From Saprospiraceae bacterium (GTDB lineage: Bacteria > Bacteroidota > Bacteroidia > Chitinophagales > Saprospiraceae), in NCBI GenBank assembly GCA_023299965.1, contig JALZVN010000393.1:1-11389 (forward strand): a DNA stretch of 11,389 nt. The letters run 5' to 3'. The notes under the pieces are model-generated. The model was not told where the DNA came from. It saw nothing but the letters and a program-made list of their open reading frames with translations, and ran no database searches. The translations under genes and the position numbers were made by a program. Of the stretch, positions 4,884 through 11,389 are shown one piece after another; positions within the stretch are counted from its first letter, which is position 1, and each line of letters begins with the position of its first letter.

Positions 4884-6209
4884 TTGACCATCACCACCTA
4901 CAAAGAAGTCTTAAATTTCTTATACCAGCAACTGCCAATGTTTCAACGGCAAGGGGCAGTGGCTTTTAAGAAAGACCTAACCAATATCAAATTGCTATGC
5001 AATGCGATAGGGAATCCAGAAACCAAATTTAAAGCGATACACATTGCCGGTACGAATGGTAAAGGTACCACATCCCATATATTAGCATCCATCTTTCAAG
5101 CGGCAGGATACCAGGTCGGTCTATACACTTCGCCCCATTATTTAGATCTTAGAGAAAGGATAAAAATCAATCGCAAACTGATTAGTGAAAAGGCTATCCT
5201 TGACTTTGTAAATACACACCGAAAGCACATCGATACAATACAACCTTCCTTTTTTGAATTAATGGTGGCTATAGCCTTTGACCATTTCGCTAAGGAGGAA
5301 GTGGATTTGGCGATTATAGAAACGGGACTAGGCGGACGTCTAGACTCAACAAATATTATTGAGCCTGCACTGTCTGTGATAACAAATATTAGCTATGATC
5401 ATCAAGACATGCTTGGGGAAACTTTAGCAGAAATAGCAGGGGAGAAGGCGGGTATCATCAAATCAAATACACCCGTGATTATAGGTCAGACCCAAGAGGA
5501 AATTCGTCATGTATTTGAAGATAAGGCAAATGAGAAGGTAGCCAACATAAGTTTCGCAGACCAAAACTTTGCCTTTGAAATCAAACAAGAAAATATAGAC
5601 CACTATATCTTAGATGTAATTCATAATGATAAACGGATCTATAAAGACATTAAAATAGATTTGAAAGGAGAAGTCTTTTTGAAAAACATGCTTACCGCCC
5701 TGCAGACTGTCTATGTCTGGAATAAGCAAGAGGCTGTGATTGCAAAAGAGCATATTTTAGCTGGATTGTCTAACATCAAAAAAAGAACCTATTTCCTAGG
5801 TCGGATGCAGGTTCTTCAGCAAAAGCCTTTGATGATTGCCGATAGCGCTCATAATGAAGATGGTTTAAAAGCACTCTTTAAGGAAGTAGATAAACGGAAA
5901 TACAAACAGCTACACATTGTGTTCGGTATGGTCTCAGATAAGCCCCTTAGCAAGGTGCTTCATCTATTGCCGACTAATGCCGTATACTATGCCGTAGCGG
6001 CTGATATACCCCGCGCAAAGCCTTCTTTGACTTTGTATGAAGAGTTGCAATCAGCGGGTTTAGTCGTTAAAGAAGCTAAGTCGGTCGAAAAGGGTAAAAA
6101 TAAGGCTTTAAGTGCAGCTAATCCTGAAGATTTAGTATTAGTATGTGGAAGCATTTTTGTGGTTGCAGAGATTGCAGAAATTGGCTTATCTTTAGGACAA
6201 GACGAATAA
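4884..6209 (+). CDS. folC: Bifunctional folylpolyglutamate / dihydrofolate synthase
   Basis: This cytoplasmic ATP-dependent ligase adds glutamate to dihydropteroate and/or to tetrahydrofolates, in the Mur-ligase-like superfamily. The 441 residues match family length. Visible motifs are the P-loop GTNGKGT (56-62), YTSPH with RERIKIN (81-96), ETGLGGRLDSTN (146-157), ITNISYDHQDMLG (166-178) with the metal-binding H173, and AGEKAGIIK (185-193), whose K188 fits the carbamylated lysine. DSAHNEDG (320-327) opens the C-terminal domain. The start is taken as TTG at 4884: a stop lies in frame three codons upstream, and the next ATG (residue 19) would delete the conserved YKEVLNFLYQQLPMFQR helix. The gene follows a 545-bp spacer after tonB and precedes the coiled-coil gene by 31 bases. 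Confidence 0.93.
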   Translation: MTITTYKEVLNFLYQQLPMFQRQGAVAFKKDLTNIKLLCNAIGNPETKFKAIHIAGTNGKGTTSHILASIFQAAGYQVGLYTSPHYLDLRERIKINRKLISEKAILDFVNTHRKHIDTIQPSFFELMVAIAFDHFAKEEVDLAIIETGLGGRLDSTNIIEPALSVITNISYDHQDMLGETLAEIAGEKAGIIKSNTPVIIGQTQEEIRHVFEDKANEKVANISFADQNFAFEIKQENIDHYILDVIHNDKRIYKDIKIDLKGEVFLKNMLTALQTVYVWNKQEAVIAKEHILAGLSNIKKRTYFLGRMQVLQQKPLMIADSAHNEDGLKALFKEVDKRKYKQLHIVFGMVSDKPLSKVLHLLPTNAVYYAVAADIPRAKPSLTLYEELQSAGLVVKEAKSVEKGKNKALSAANPEDLVLVCGSIFVVAEIAEIGLSLGQDE

Positions 6210-6240
6210 TATATACACAAGCGATAAGAGGCATAGCAAC

Positions 6241-6918
6241 ATGAATAAAAAAAATATATTACAACTCATTTTAGTCATTATTGGAGCTGTGTTTGCATTT
6301 GTGCTTATTCGGTTTCCATTTCCGGCAAACATGATTGCGCTATTTATTTTATTCACTTTCCTTACTGGGTACTATTATTACAATGAGTACCTAGAGAACA
6401 AGGCGAAGGACATGTACGCCAATTCCTTTTTAGGTCAAATCAATGAGAAACAGATAGATTGTCAAGATAAGATAAGTCAACTCCGAAAAGAACTCAAACT
6501 CATTGAAGATAATATAGAAGATTTGCAAGTGAAACTTGATGCTAACCCACAAGCCACGACTGAAGCCATTGCAGAGACAAATAAGTTAATCAATGGATTC
6601 AAGGAGGAAATGAAACTGAGATTATCGAAGATATCATTTTATGAACTAGCCTTAAAAAAATTCGATCAAATTGTAAAGAACCATGAGCTTACCGAAGACT
6701 TAAAAGATAAAAGAGAAGAACTAGAGGCGCTCATGGAAAATAATATCGAAGAAGTTGCCGATATGGAAGGCGTAAAGACTTTCCTTGACTTCGAAAAAAC
6801 TTATATCGAAACCATTGATGAATTGTCTTTAAAGATGTTGGAGAGTCGAAGTGTGGCTAAAGCGGAGGCTTTGCAATTGGAGTTAATGGAGATGACTAAA
6901 GAATTGAGAGAGTTGTAA
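6241..6918 (+). CDS. Two-TM membrane protein with long coiled coil, function unknown
   Basis: I do not recognise a family for this protein. The 225 residues have two hydrophobic segments, about 7-24 and 30-47, separated by a short RFPFP turn, followed by a Tyr-rich interface (YYYYNEY). Residues ~65-225 are almost entirely charged, heptad-like helix, with probable coiled coils at about 75-100, 150-170 and 195-225 and few helix breakers (NPQ at 102-104). Both termini should face the same side, most likely the cytoplasm. The gene starts 31 bases after folC and ends 5 bases before the MutS-like gene, which suggests co-transcription and possibly a physical partnership with that membrane ATPase. 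This is inferred from spacing and shared membrane location only. Confidence 0.72.
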   Translation: MNKKNILQLILVIIGAVFAFVLIRFPFPANMIALFILFTFLTGYYYYNEYLENKAKDMYANSFLGQINEKQIDCQDKISQLRKELKLIEDNIEDLQVKLDANPQATTEAIAETNKLINGFKEEMKLRLSKISFYELALKKFDQIVKNHELTEDLKDKREELEALMENNIEEVADMEGVKTFLDFEKTYIETIDELSLKMLESRSVAKAEALQLELMEMTKELREL

Positions 6919-6923
6919 TATCT

Positions 6924-8516
6924 ATGTTCAAAGTAATCAAACATGATATCCTAAATGGATGGGCTAAGCCTAAGAATGACGACTTTGCTTTTGACGTTAT
7001 TTCAGAATACGCTATCCGTAACTCTTCTAAGGAGGTAAAGCAATTGACAGAGAAAACCCTCGTCGATCTGGATTTCAATAATTTTTTCAGTTTTGTAGAC
7101 CGCACATACTCTGCCGTAGGTCAACAGTTTTTATATTTCCGGCTTCTTCAGCAATCTACGAGTGTTCAAAAGCAAGAAGAACAAGGTAACCTAGTCGATT
7201 TCTACCATGCAAATCTGGATAACAAAATAGACACTTCGGTAATATTGCGAAAACTATCTGATCCGAATGATTACTATTTTCCTAATTTGATATTTTCTGA
7301 ACTGCCAGGTAAGACCTATAATCCAATTCTCATAATGTTGTTGCAGATTATAACTGCAGTGTCAATTGTTTTGGCTTTTAAGTATCCGGTAGTTATTTTT
7401 TTTCTGATTTTCTTGTTTGCTGTTAACTTGGTTTTGCATTATGAAAATAAGAGTAGAGTTGGGAATTTCACGGTTTATTTTTCAAGATTGACTTCTCTGT
7501 CTTCTACCTTGAGAAAAATAATACCGCTTACAAATTATAAGAAAGAAAAAAAGGAATTGCTATTGGACGACGTGAAGGAAATTGATCAAATTACATCACA
7601 AGTACTTTTCTTGAAAACTGACAATCTTCAAAATAACGAAATTGGTGGTGTGTTTTGGTTTGCTTTTGAGCTTATTAAAATAATTACCCTAAGTGAGATA
7701 ACCGTATTTAATAAATTGGTTGATAAAATACGTACTTCCAGATCACAGATACACAACGTGTTCAAAGCGATAGGTGAAATCGACGTGGCGATATCTATTT
7801 GTTCTTTAAGAGATGGGTTGCCTTATTATTCGATTCCAAACTTTACTTCACCTTCGAAAAGTATTGACATCAAAGGTTTGTACCACCCTTTAGTGTCTAA
7901 CTGTGTGGCTAATGATATAACCTTAACGGATAAAAGCTTATTGCTTACGGGTTCTAATATGGCTGGGAAGTCCACTTTTATAAAAACCGTAAATCTTAAT
8001 GCCTTATCATCTCAGGTCCTTAGTACCTCTTTTTCTAATTCCTATTCTTCACCAGTCTGGCATTTGAAGACTTCCATGACGATCAAGGATAATTTAGAAA
8101 AAAACAGTAGTTATTATATGGAAGAGGTAAGTTCTATCGGTGAGCTGATTGAATGCTCTAATGATGCAGAAAAGCAATACCTCATTACCATAGACGAGAT
8201 TTTCAAAGGAACAAATACGATAGAACGAATTAGTACAGCTAAGGCAATCTTAGAGCATTTAAATAGAGGGAATCATTTGGTCTTAGTGTCTACTCATGAC
8301 GTAGAATTGACCAAGTTGTTAGAGGAAGGATTTGATCTTTACTTTTTTCAAGAAAGCATCTCAGGTAGAACGCTTATTTTTGATTACAAAATTCAAAAAG
8401 GTATTTTAGAAAAGAGTAACGCAATCGCCATTCTTGAGATAGTTGGCTATCCAAATACAATAACCGATGAAGCCAAAAGATTGGCGGAGAAGATTAAGGA
8501 TGAGAAAATGAGATGA
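6924..8516 (+). CDS. Membrane-anchored MutS-family ATPase lacking the mismatch-recognition domain
   Basis: This 530-residue protein combines a MutS-type core with membrane segments. Residues ~45-80 (LDFNNFFSFVDRTYSAVGQQFLYFRLL spans it) match the start of the MutS lever/core region, where D-T/S-x-G...L is conserved. Two adjacent hydrophobic helices follow at about 132-152 and 155-172. The core helical region resumes at ~180-310. The C-terminal ATPase has Walker A GSNMAGKS (343-350), SYYMEEVSSI (396-405) in the MutS signature region, Walker B LITIDE (420-425) with GTNTIER, and the H-loop STHD (456-459). The N-terminal domain with the Phe-x-Glu mismatch wedge is absent, and there is no C-terminal Smr nuclease. 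It is therefore neither MutS1 nor MutS2. Its role is unknown. It lies 5 bases after the coiled-coil membrane protein and faces a convergent gene with only 36 bases between stops. Confidence 0.85.
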   Translation: MFKVIKHDILNGWAKPKNDDFAFDVISEYAIRNSSKEVKQLTEKTLVDLDFNNFFSFVDRTYSAVGQQFLYFRLLQQSTSVQKQEEQGNLVDFYHANLDNKIDTSVILRKLSDPNDYYFPNLIFSELPGKTYNPILIMLLQIITAVSIVLAFKYPVVIFFLIFLFAVNLVLHYENKSRVGNFTVYFSRLTSLSSTLRKIIPLTNYKKEKKELLLDDVKEIDQITSQVLFLKTDNLQNNEIGGVFWFAFELIKIITLSEITVFNKLVDKIRTSRSQIHNVFKAIGEIDVAISICSLRDGLPYYSIPNFTSPSKSIDIKGLYHPLVSNCVANDITLTDKSLLLTGSNMAGKSTFIKTVNLNALSSQVLSTSFSNSYSSPVWHLKTSMTIKDNLEKNSSYYMEEVSSIGELIECSNDAEKQYLITIDEIFKGTNTIERISTAKAILEHLNRGNHLVLVSTHDVELTKLLEEGFDLYFFQESISGRTLIFDYKIQKGILEKSNAIAILEIVGYPNTITDEAKRLAEKIKDEKMR

Positions 8517-8552
8517 GTTATGTCTACTCTCTTTTATTGTACTCGCTGATAT

Positions 8553-9716
8553 TCAAAATACCTTCACAAATCTGTCTTCTTCAAACTTAAGTATATTGCC
8601 ATCATTCATCGCAAACCAAAGTTCTCCGTTCTTAGCATTGTATATTTGCCAAATGTGCATACATGTTAGCCCATCCATGTAGGAATAGTTTTTCATGGTT
8701 TGTCCATCGTATCTCCAAGCACCTGTATCTCGATCTCCAAACCACATGTTGCCATATTGGTCTTCACCGATAGCGAAAAGATGCTCTAATAATTTATTTG
8801 GCTGTAGCGTAATGCCCTTAAAAGTTGAACTAGCGCTAGTTAGGCCCTTTAGTTGAGAAAAGTTGATGAATTTGTCCCCTTCTTGTTTTAGGATGCCGAT
8901 GCCATTGTTTCCAATCCATAAAGTGCCTTTGCTATCTTCGAATAGGGCGCGAACATGTAGGCCATTGTTGTCATTCGGTAAGCCAAGAACTTTGTTTTCG
9001 AAGAATGTAAAGTCATTTCCATTGTATCCGATGACCGCATTGTAGGTGCCAAACCAAGTGGAGCCATCCTTTCTTTTTACAAAATTGGTAGAGACGGAAT
9101 ATCCCCATGGATCAATATCGTCCTCTTGGTTAATAGGAAAGAGAAAGTAATCGATGGATTTGCCATCATAACAATAGACTCCAATACTCTTTTCTTTAGT
9201 GGTATAACCAGTACTAGCATCTGGTTTAAACCATAGAGCATCTTTTGGATATTTCCATTCACGACTAGAGGAGTAGTTTTTTTCTTTTGGAGTGATCAAT
9301 TCTTTTCCGTTATAATAGCTTACTCCATATCCTCCTTCGAACCAGATCTCGCCACTGGAATGCTCATAGATAGTTCGTATTTGGTTGCTACATAAGCCAT
9401 CGTCGTGGTTAAAGTAAGTGAATTTTTTACCATCGTATTTACAAACGCCTTCTTTGTCTGATGCTATCCAAGTATTGCCTTGGCTATCTTCCAGAATGCA
9501 CCGTATTCCTGATTTGTATTTTAATTGACCAGGGTTATCAAGTTGATATGCGGTTGAAGATATTGACTGCGTTGAGGAGCTTTTGAGTTTTGGTTCTATT
9601 GGAGCCGGAGTGGAGCATGCCAAAAGAAACAATAGACCACTTAGTAAGAGACCACTTTTTGTGATGTATTGTGAAAATAGATTGTGGTATATCGCTATTT
9701 GGAATGGCTTATTCAT
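8553..9716 (-). CDS. Seven-bladed beta-propeller lipoprotein (two-component regulator propeller repeats)
   Basis: This is a 387-residue predicted lipoprotein. A long signal sequence ends in the lipobox LLAC with the lipidated cysteine at C34, followed by a Ser/Thr/Pro-rich tether to about residue 60. The rest is a propeller of the type seen in the sensor part of hybrid two-component systems. The blade motif (G-x-x-W-F/I-G-like) recurs with tryptophans at 83, 125, 162, 221, 267, 325 and 367. Each is typically preceded by EDSQGN- or EDSKGT-like turns and followed by Y-D-G-K-x-F. Seven motifs fill one complete propeller. No kinase, receiver or DNA-binding domain follows, so it probably acts as a surface or periplasmic binding protein. 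Its ligand is unknown. TATCTTTA lies about 20 bases before the start and is one base off a -7 box. Confidence 0.82.
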   Translation of the reverse strand: MNKPFQIAIYHNLFSQYITKSGLLLSGLLFLLACSTPAPIEPKLKSSSTQSISSTAYQLDNPGQLKYKSGIRCILEDSQGNTWIASDKEGVCKYDGKKFTYFNHDDGLCSNQIRTIYEHSSGEIWFEGGYGVSYYNGKELITPKEKNYSSSREWKYPKDALWFKPDASTGYTTKEKSIGVYCYDGKSIDYFLFPINQEDDIDPWGYSVSTNFVKRKDGSTWFGTYNAVIGYNGNDFTFFENKVLGLPNDNNGLHVRALFEDSKGTLWIGNNGIGILKQEGDKFINFSQLKGLTSASSTFKGITLQPNKLLEHLFAIGEDQYGNMWFGDRDTGAWRYDGQTMKNYSYMDGLTCMHIWQIYNAKNGELWFAMNDGNILKFEEDRFVKVF

Positions 9717-10142
9717 TCAATTGAAAATATTTGATGTAAAGATAAAAACCCTCAGACGATAGGCTATTGTTTGTGAGCTCTTATGAATTAATCTTTATGC
9801 CCATCTTTTTAGTAGCTCTTTTTCAATATTATTAGACAACAATTTAGGAAGCCACTTTTTGTAAGCTAGTGCCATTATTGAGTAAGTACTTCAAATATAA
9901 ACTAATAATAATGCAGAGTGATAAATCTAGTAATAATATCATTCCCGCGTGAGAGATAGGAGAGGTGACCAGCTCTGCTGGTCAGTGCCGACTGCAGTGA
10001 AACGGAATGGAGGTACGGGAGCGTACGCGGACCCTCGGATAGCTCGACCTAGTACAAAAAAAGGGGCGGATTTTCATCCGACCCATTTTTTGTGCTAGGG
10101 CACGCCCAAAACACAAACAATAAAATATATATTACCTAGATA
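9717..10142. other. Intergenic region between the propeller and thioredoxin-like genes
   Basis: The left half (9717-9940) is AT-rich and I see no convincing gene. A minus-strand 26-codon frame with an ATG (9795-9875) encodes MALAYKKWLPKLLSNNIEKE-like sequence, too short to call. The right half is occupied by the second copy of the modular repeat (9946-10107). Confidence 0.5.
9946..10107 (-). repeat. Modular intergenic palindromic repeat, copy 2 (minus orientation)
   Basis: Read on the minus strand, this has the same ordered blocks as 2440-2572: GGGCGTGCCC (10107-10098), GGTCGAGCTAT (10049-10039) and CTATCTCTCACGCG (9959-9946). The inserts differ. The first is a 23-bp hairpin (10049-10071 with 10076-10098, loop TTTC, three mismatches). 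The second region holds GTACG/CGTAC (10013-10017 with 10022-10026), the palindrome ACTGCAGT (9991-9998) and GACCAG/CTGGTC (9967-9972 with 9978-9983). It lies 35 bases downstream of the thioredoxin-like gene in that gene's direction. It could stop or protect that transcript, although no T-tract follows the stem. Confidence 0.68.
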
Positions 10143-10694
10143 TTATTTTCCGCCTTGTGTAGCCATAAACTCTTCAAAATTTGATGTCTTGTAGTGCTCT
10201 TCTGCGGCAAACTTAAGCTCGTTATACATCATTGGGGCTTCCTTAAAGCCTGGAGAAATGGCGATACGTTCAAAGTTTTCATTAAGGGTAACTACGGTAG
10301 GGTAGCTCAATTTGCCTCCCAATAACTCGTAAGCCAACATGTGGATTCCACCTCTTCTGGATCCTTCAACTTCTACGAATTCGAACTTAGTTCCTTTAAA
10401 ATTGATAGCCTCACGAGACTCAGCGTCAAGCTTAACAGCGTAAAAATTCTCTGTAAGATAGTTAGCTACTTTCTCATCTGTAAATGTCTTTTTATCCATT
10501 ACTTTGCACCATCCACACCAGCTGGTATAGACGTCTACAAAAATCTTCTTAGGATTGGTCTCATTAAGCTTTGCTGCTTCTTCCCAAGACATCCATTGTA
10601 CCTCGTGTACTGCAGTATCTGCTGGAGCGCTTGTGAAAGCCATGCCCGCAAATGCAATAATCGCTACTAAACTAATATATTTGAATACTTTCAT
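10143..10694 (-). CDS. Exported thioredoxin-like protein with CGWC active site
   Basis: This is probably a periplasmic thiol-disulfide oxidoreductase. The 183 residues start with a signal peptide (MKVFKYISLVAIIAFAGMAF, cleavage likely near residue 23, TSA/PAD). A thioredoxin fold follows: IFVDVYTSWCGWCK with active-site cysteines C60 and C63, the downstream segment KKTFTDEKVANYLTENF (68-84), and the cis-proline at SYPT (P132). An insert of about 25 residues (100-125, FKGTKFEFVEVEGSRRGG) separates the two halves. The pattern fits the thioredoxin_7/DUF255-like group rather than TlpA. The ATG at 10694 is chosen because it opens the signal peptide directly; a longer in-frame reading begins at a TTG (10721) and would add nine polar residues. 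The substrate is unknown. The gene is divergent from ubiX with 180 bases between them. Confidence 0.86.
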   Translation of the reverse strand: MKVFKYISLVAIIAFAGMAFTSAPADTAVHEVQWMSWEEAAKLNETNPKKIFVDVYTSWCGWCKVMDKKTFTDEKVANYLTENFYAVKLDAESREAINFKGTKFEFVEVEGSRRGGIHMLAYELLGGKLSYPTVVTLNENFERIAISPGFKEAPMMYNELKFAAEEHYKTSNFEEFMATQGGK

Positions 10695-10874
10695 CTTCTT
10701 ATTTAATTGTTTATGGGGCAAATTAAGTTAAATCAATGTGAGATAAACCTATTAAAATCGATTTAACAATTATTTAAACGTTGGTAAAGAAAACAAGGAC
10801 ACTCTGGGAAAGTTGCTCTGTCGCAACAAAAGTCTTAAAATTGCATTGAATAGGGTGAAAATCGGCTTAAATAA
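10695..10874. promoter_or_regulatory. Divergent promoter region, thioredoxin-like gene / ubiX
   Basis: This 180-bp gene-free spacer lies between divergent starts. It contains a small perfect hairpin GTTGC/GCAAC (10812-10816 with 10823-10827, loop TCTGTC). On the minus strand TTAATTTG lies about 30 bases before the thioredoxin-like ATG, one position off the TAnnTTTG box. No exact box was found on either strand. Confidence 0.35.
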
Positions 10875-11389
10875 ATGAAAATGAAGCATAAAATAGTAGT
10901 AGCAATAGGAGGATCAAGCGGTGCACTGTACGCGAAAGTACTTTTGGACAAGCTGTCGAAATTTTCGTCACAGATCCAAGACGTGGGAATAGTCATGAGT
11001 GACAATGCAAAGTATAACTGGCAGTTGGAGATAGGAGAGGATTCGTACAAGAACTATCCTTTCACGATTTACGCTAAAAATGACTTTAATGCACCTTTTG
11101 CATCTGGTTCTGCACAATACAATACCATGATTGTTTGCCCTTGTTCTATGGGTGTGTTGGGGCGCATAGCAAGTGGTGTTTCTGACGATTTGACTACTAG
11201 AGCAGCCGATGTTATTCTGAAAGAGCGTAGACGTCTTATTTTGGTACCTCGGGAGACTCCTTTGAGCTTGATTCATATCGACAATATGCGCACAGTGACG
11301 CTCGCGGGTGGAATCATTTGTCCTGCTGTACCGTCTTTTTATAGCCAGCCTAATACAGCTGAGGAAATAGTAGCCACGGTAGTGGATAG
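10875..11389 (+). CDS. ubiX: UbiX-family flavin prenyltransferase, C-terminal end missing (runs off right edge)
   Basis: UbiX attaches a dimethylallyl group to FMN to make prenylated FMN, the cofactor of UbiD-type decarboxylases. The window holds 171 codons; the family is usually ~190-200 residues, so only the last ~20-30 are lost. Visible motifs are the FMN-binding GGSSGALYA near the start (12-20), a CPCSMGVLGRIASG stretch in mid-protein, DDLTTRAADVILKERRRLIL, RETPLSLIH and CPAVPSFY near the end, all matching E. coli UbiX landmarks (TRAADVVLKERR, RETPL, PPVPAFY). ATG at 10875 follows directly on an in-frame TAA; a second ATG two codons later (10881) is equally possible. The partner decarboxylase is not in the window, so the pathway served (quinone or aromatic-acid metabolism) is open. 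Confidence 0.93.
   Translation, partial: MKMKHKIVVAIGGSSGALYAKVLLDKLSKFSSQIQDVGIVMSDNAKYNWQLEIGEDSYKNYPFTIYAKNDFNAPFASGSAQYNTMIVCPCSMGVLGRIASGVSDDLTTRAADVILKERRRLILVPRETPLSLIHIDNMRTVTLAGGIICPAVPSFYSQPNTAEEIVATVVD

Noticed and set aside
9795..9875. 26-codon minus-strand frame with an ATG, containing YKKWLPKLLSNNIEK
   Set aside because: It looks peptide-like, but at this length it has no supporting context or conserved motif that I can see, and may be chance or a gene remnant.
10835..11276. Minus-strand frames of 71 and 102 codons at the right edge
   Set aside because: They lie antisense to ubiX, which has strong family motifs on the plus strand.

Overview
The window looks like chromosomal DNA of a Bacteroidota bacterium, probably an aerobic Flavobacteriia- or Saprospiria-like lineage. 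The evidence is an AT-rich background, an ExbB-ExbD-ExbD-TonB set with Bacteroidota-type TonB sequence features, start codons without clear Shine-Dalgarno boxes, one TAnnTTTG-type -7 promoter box, a FadN-type beta-oxidation enzyme and a stand-alone two-component-type propeller lipoprotein. Family and genus cannot be fixed from the sequence.

Layout. The left edge cuts a minus-strand fadN-like gene (1-584). A 290-bp divergent spacer containing an unusual double hairpin separates it from the long plus-strand block: exbB (875-1576), two tandem exbD genes (1589-2002, 2006-2395), a GC-richer modular repeat (2440-2572), a small membrane-protein gene that appears frameshifted (2626-3101), a hairpin-rich spacer, tonB (3415-4338), a 545-bp gene-free spacer packed with inverted and direct repeats, folC with a TTG start (4884-6209), a two-TM coiled-coil protein (6241-6918) and a membrane-anchored MutS-family ATPase (6924-8516). 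Convergent to these, on the minus strand, are a seven-bladed propeller lipoprotein (8553-9716) and a periplasmic thioredoxin-like protein (10143-10694), with a second copy of the modular repeat between them. A ubiX gene (10875 to the right edge, incomplete) diverges from the thioredoxin gene.

How the parts work together. ExbB, the two ExbDs and TonB form the inner-membrane motor that energises TonB-dependent outer-membrane receptors. tonB is separated from exbD by about 1 kb of accessory DNA and appears to have its own promoter. folC, the coiled-coil protein and the MutS-like ATPase are closely spaced and co-directional, so they are probably co-transcribed. The last two are both predicted membrane proteins of unknown function and are the best candidates for an undescribed system. 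The spacers hold at least three kinds of dispersed repeat-like elements, which mark this as a genome rich in intergenic palindromic repeats. I see no tRNA, rRNA, CRISPR array or intact transposase.
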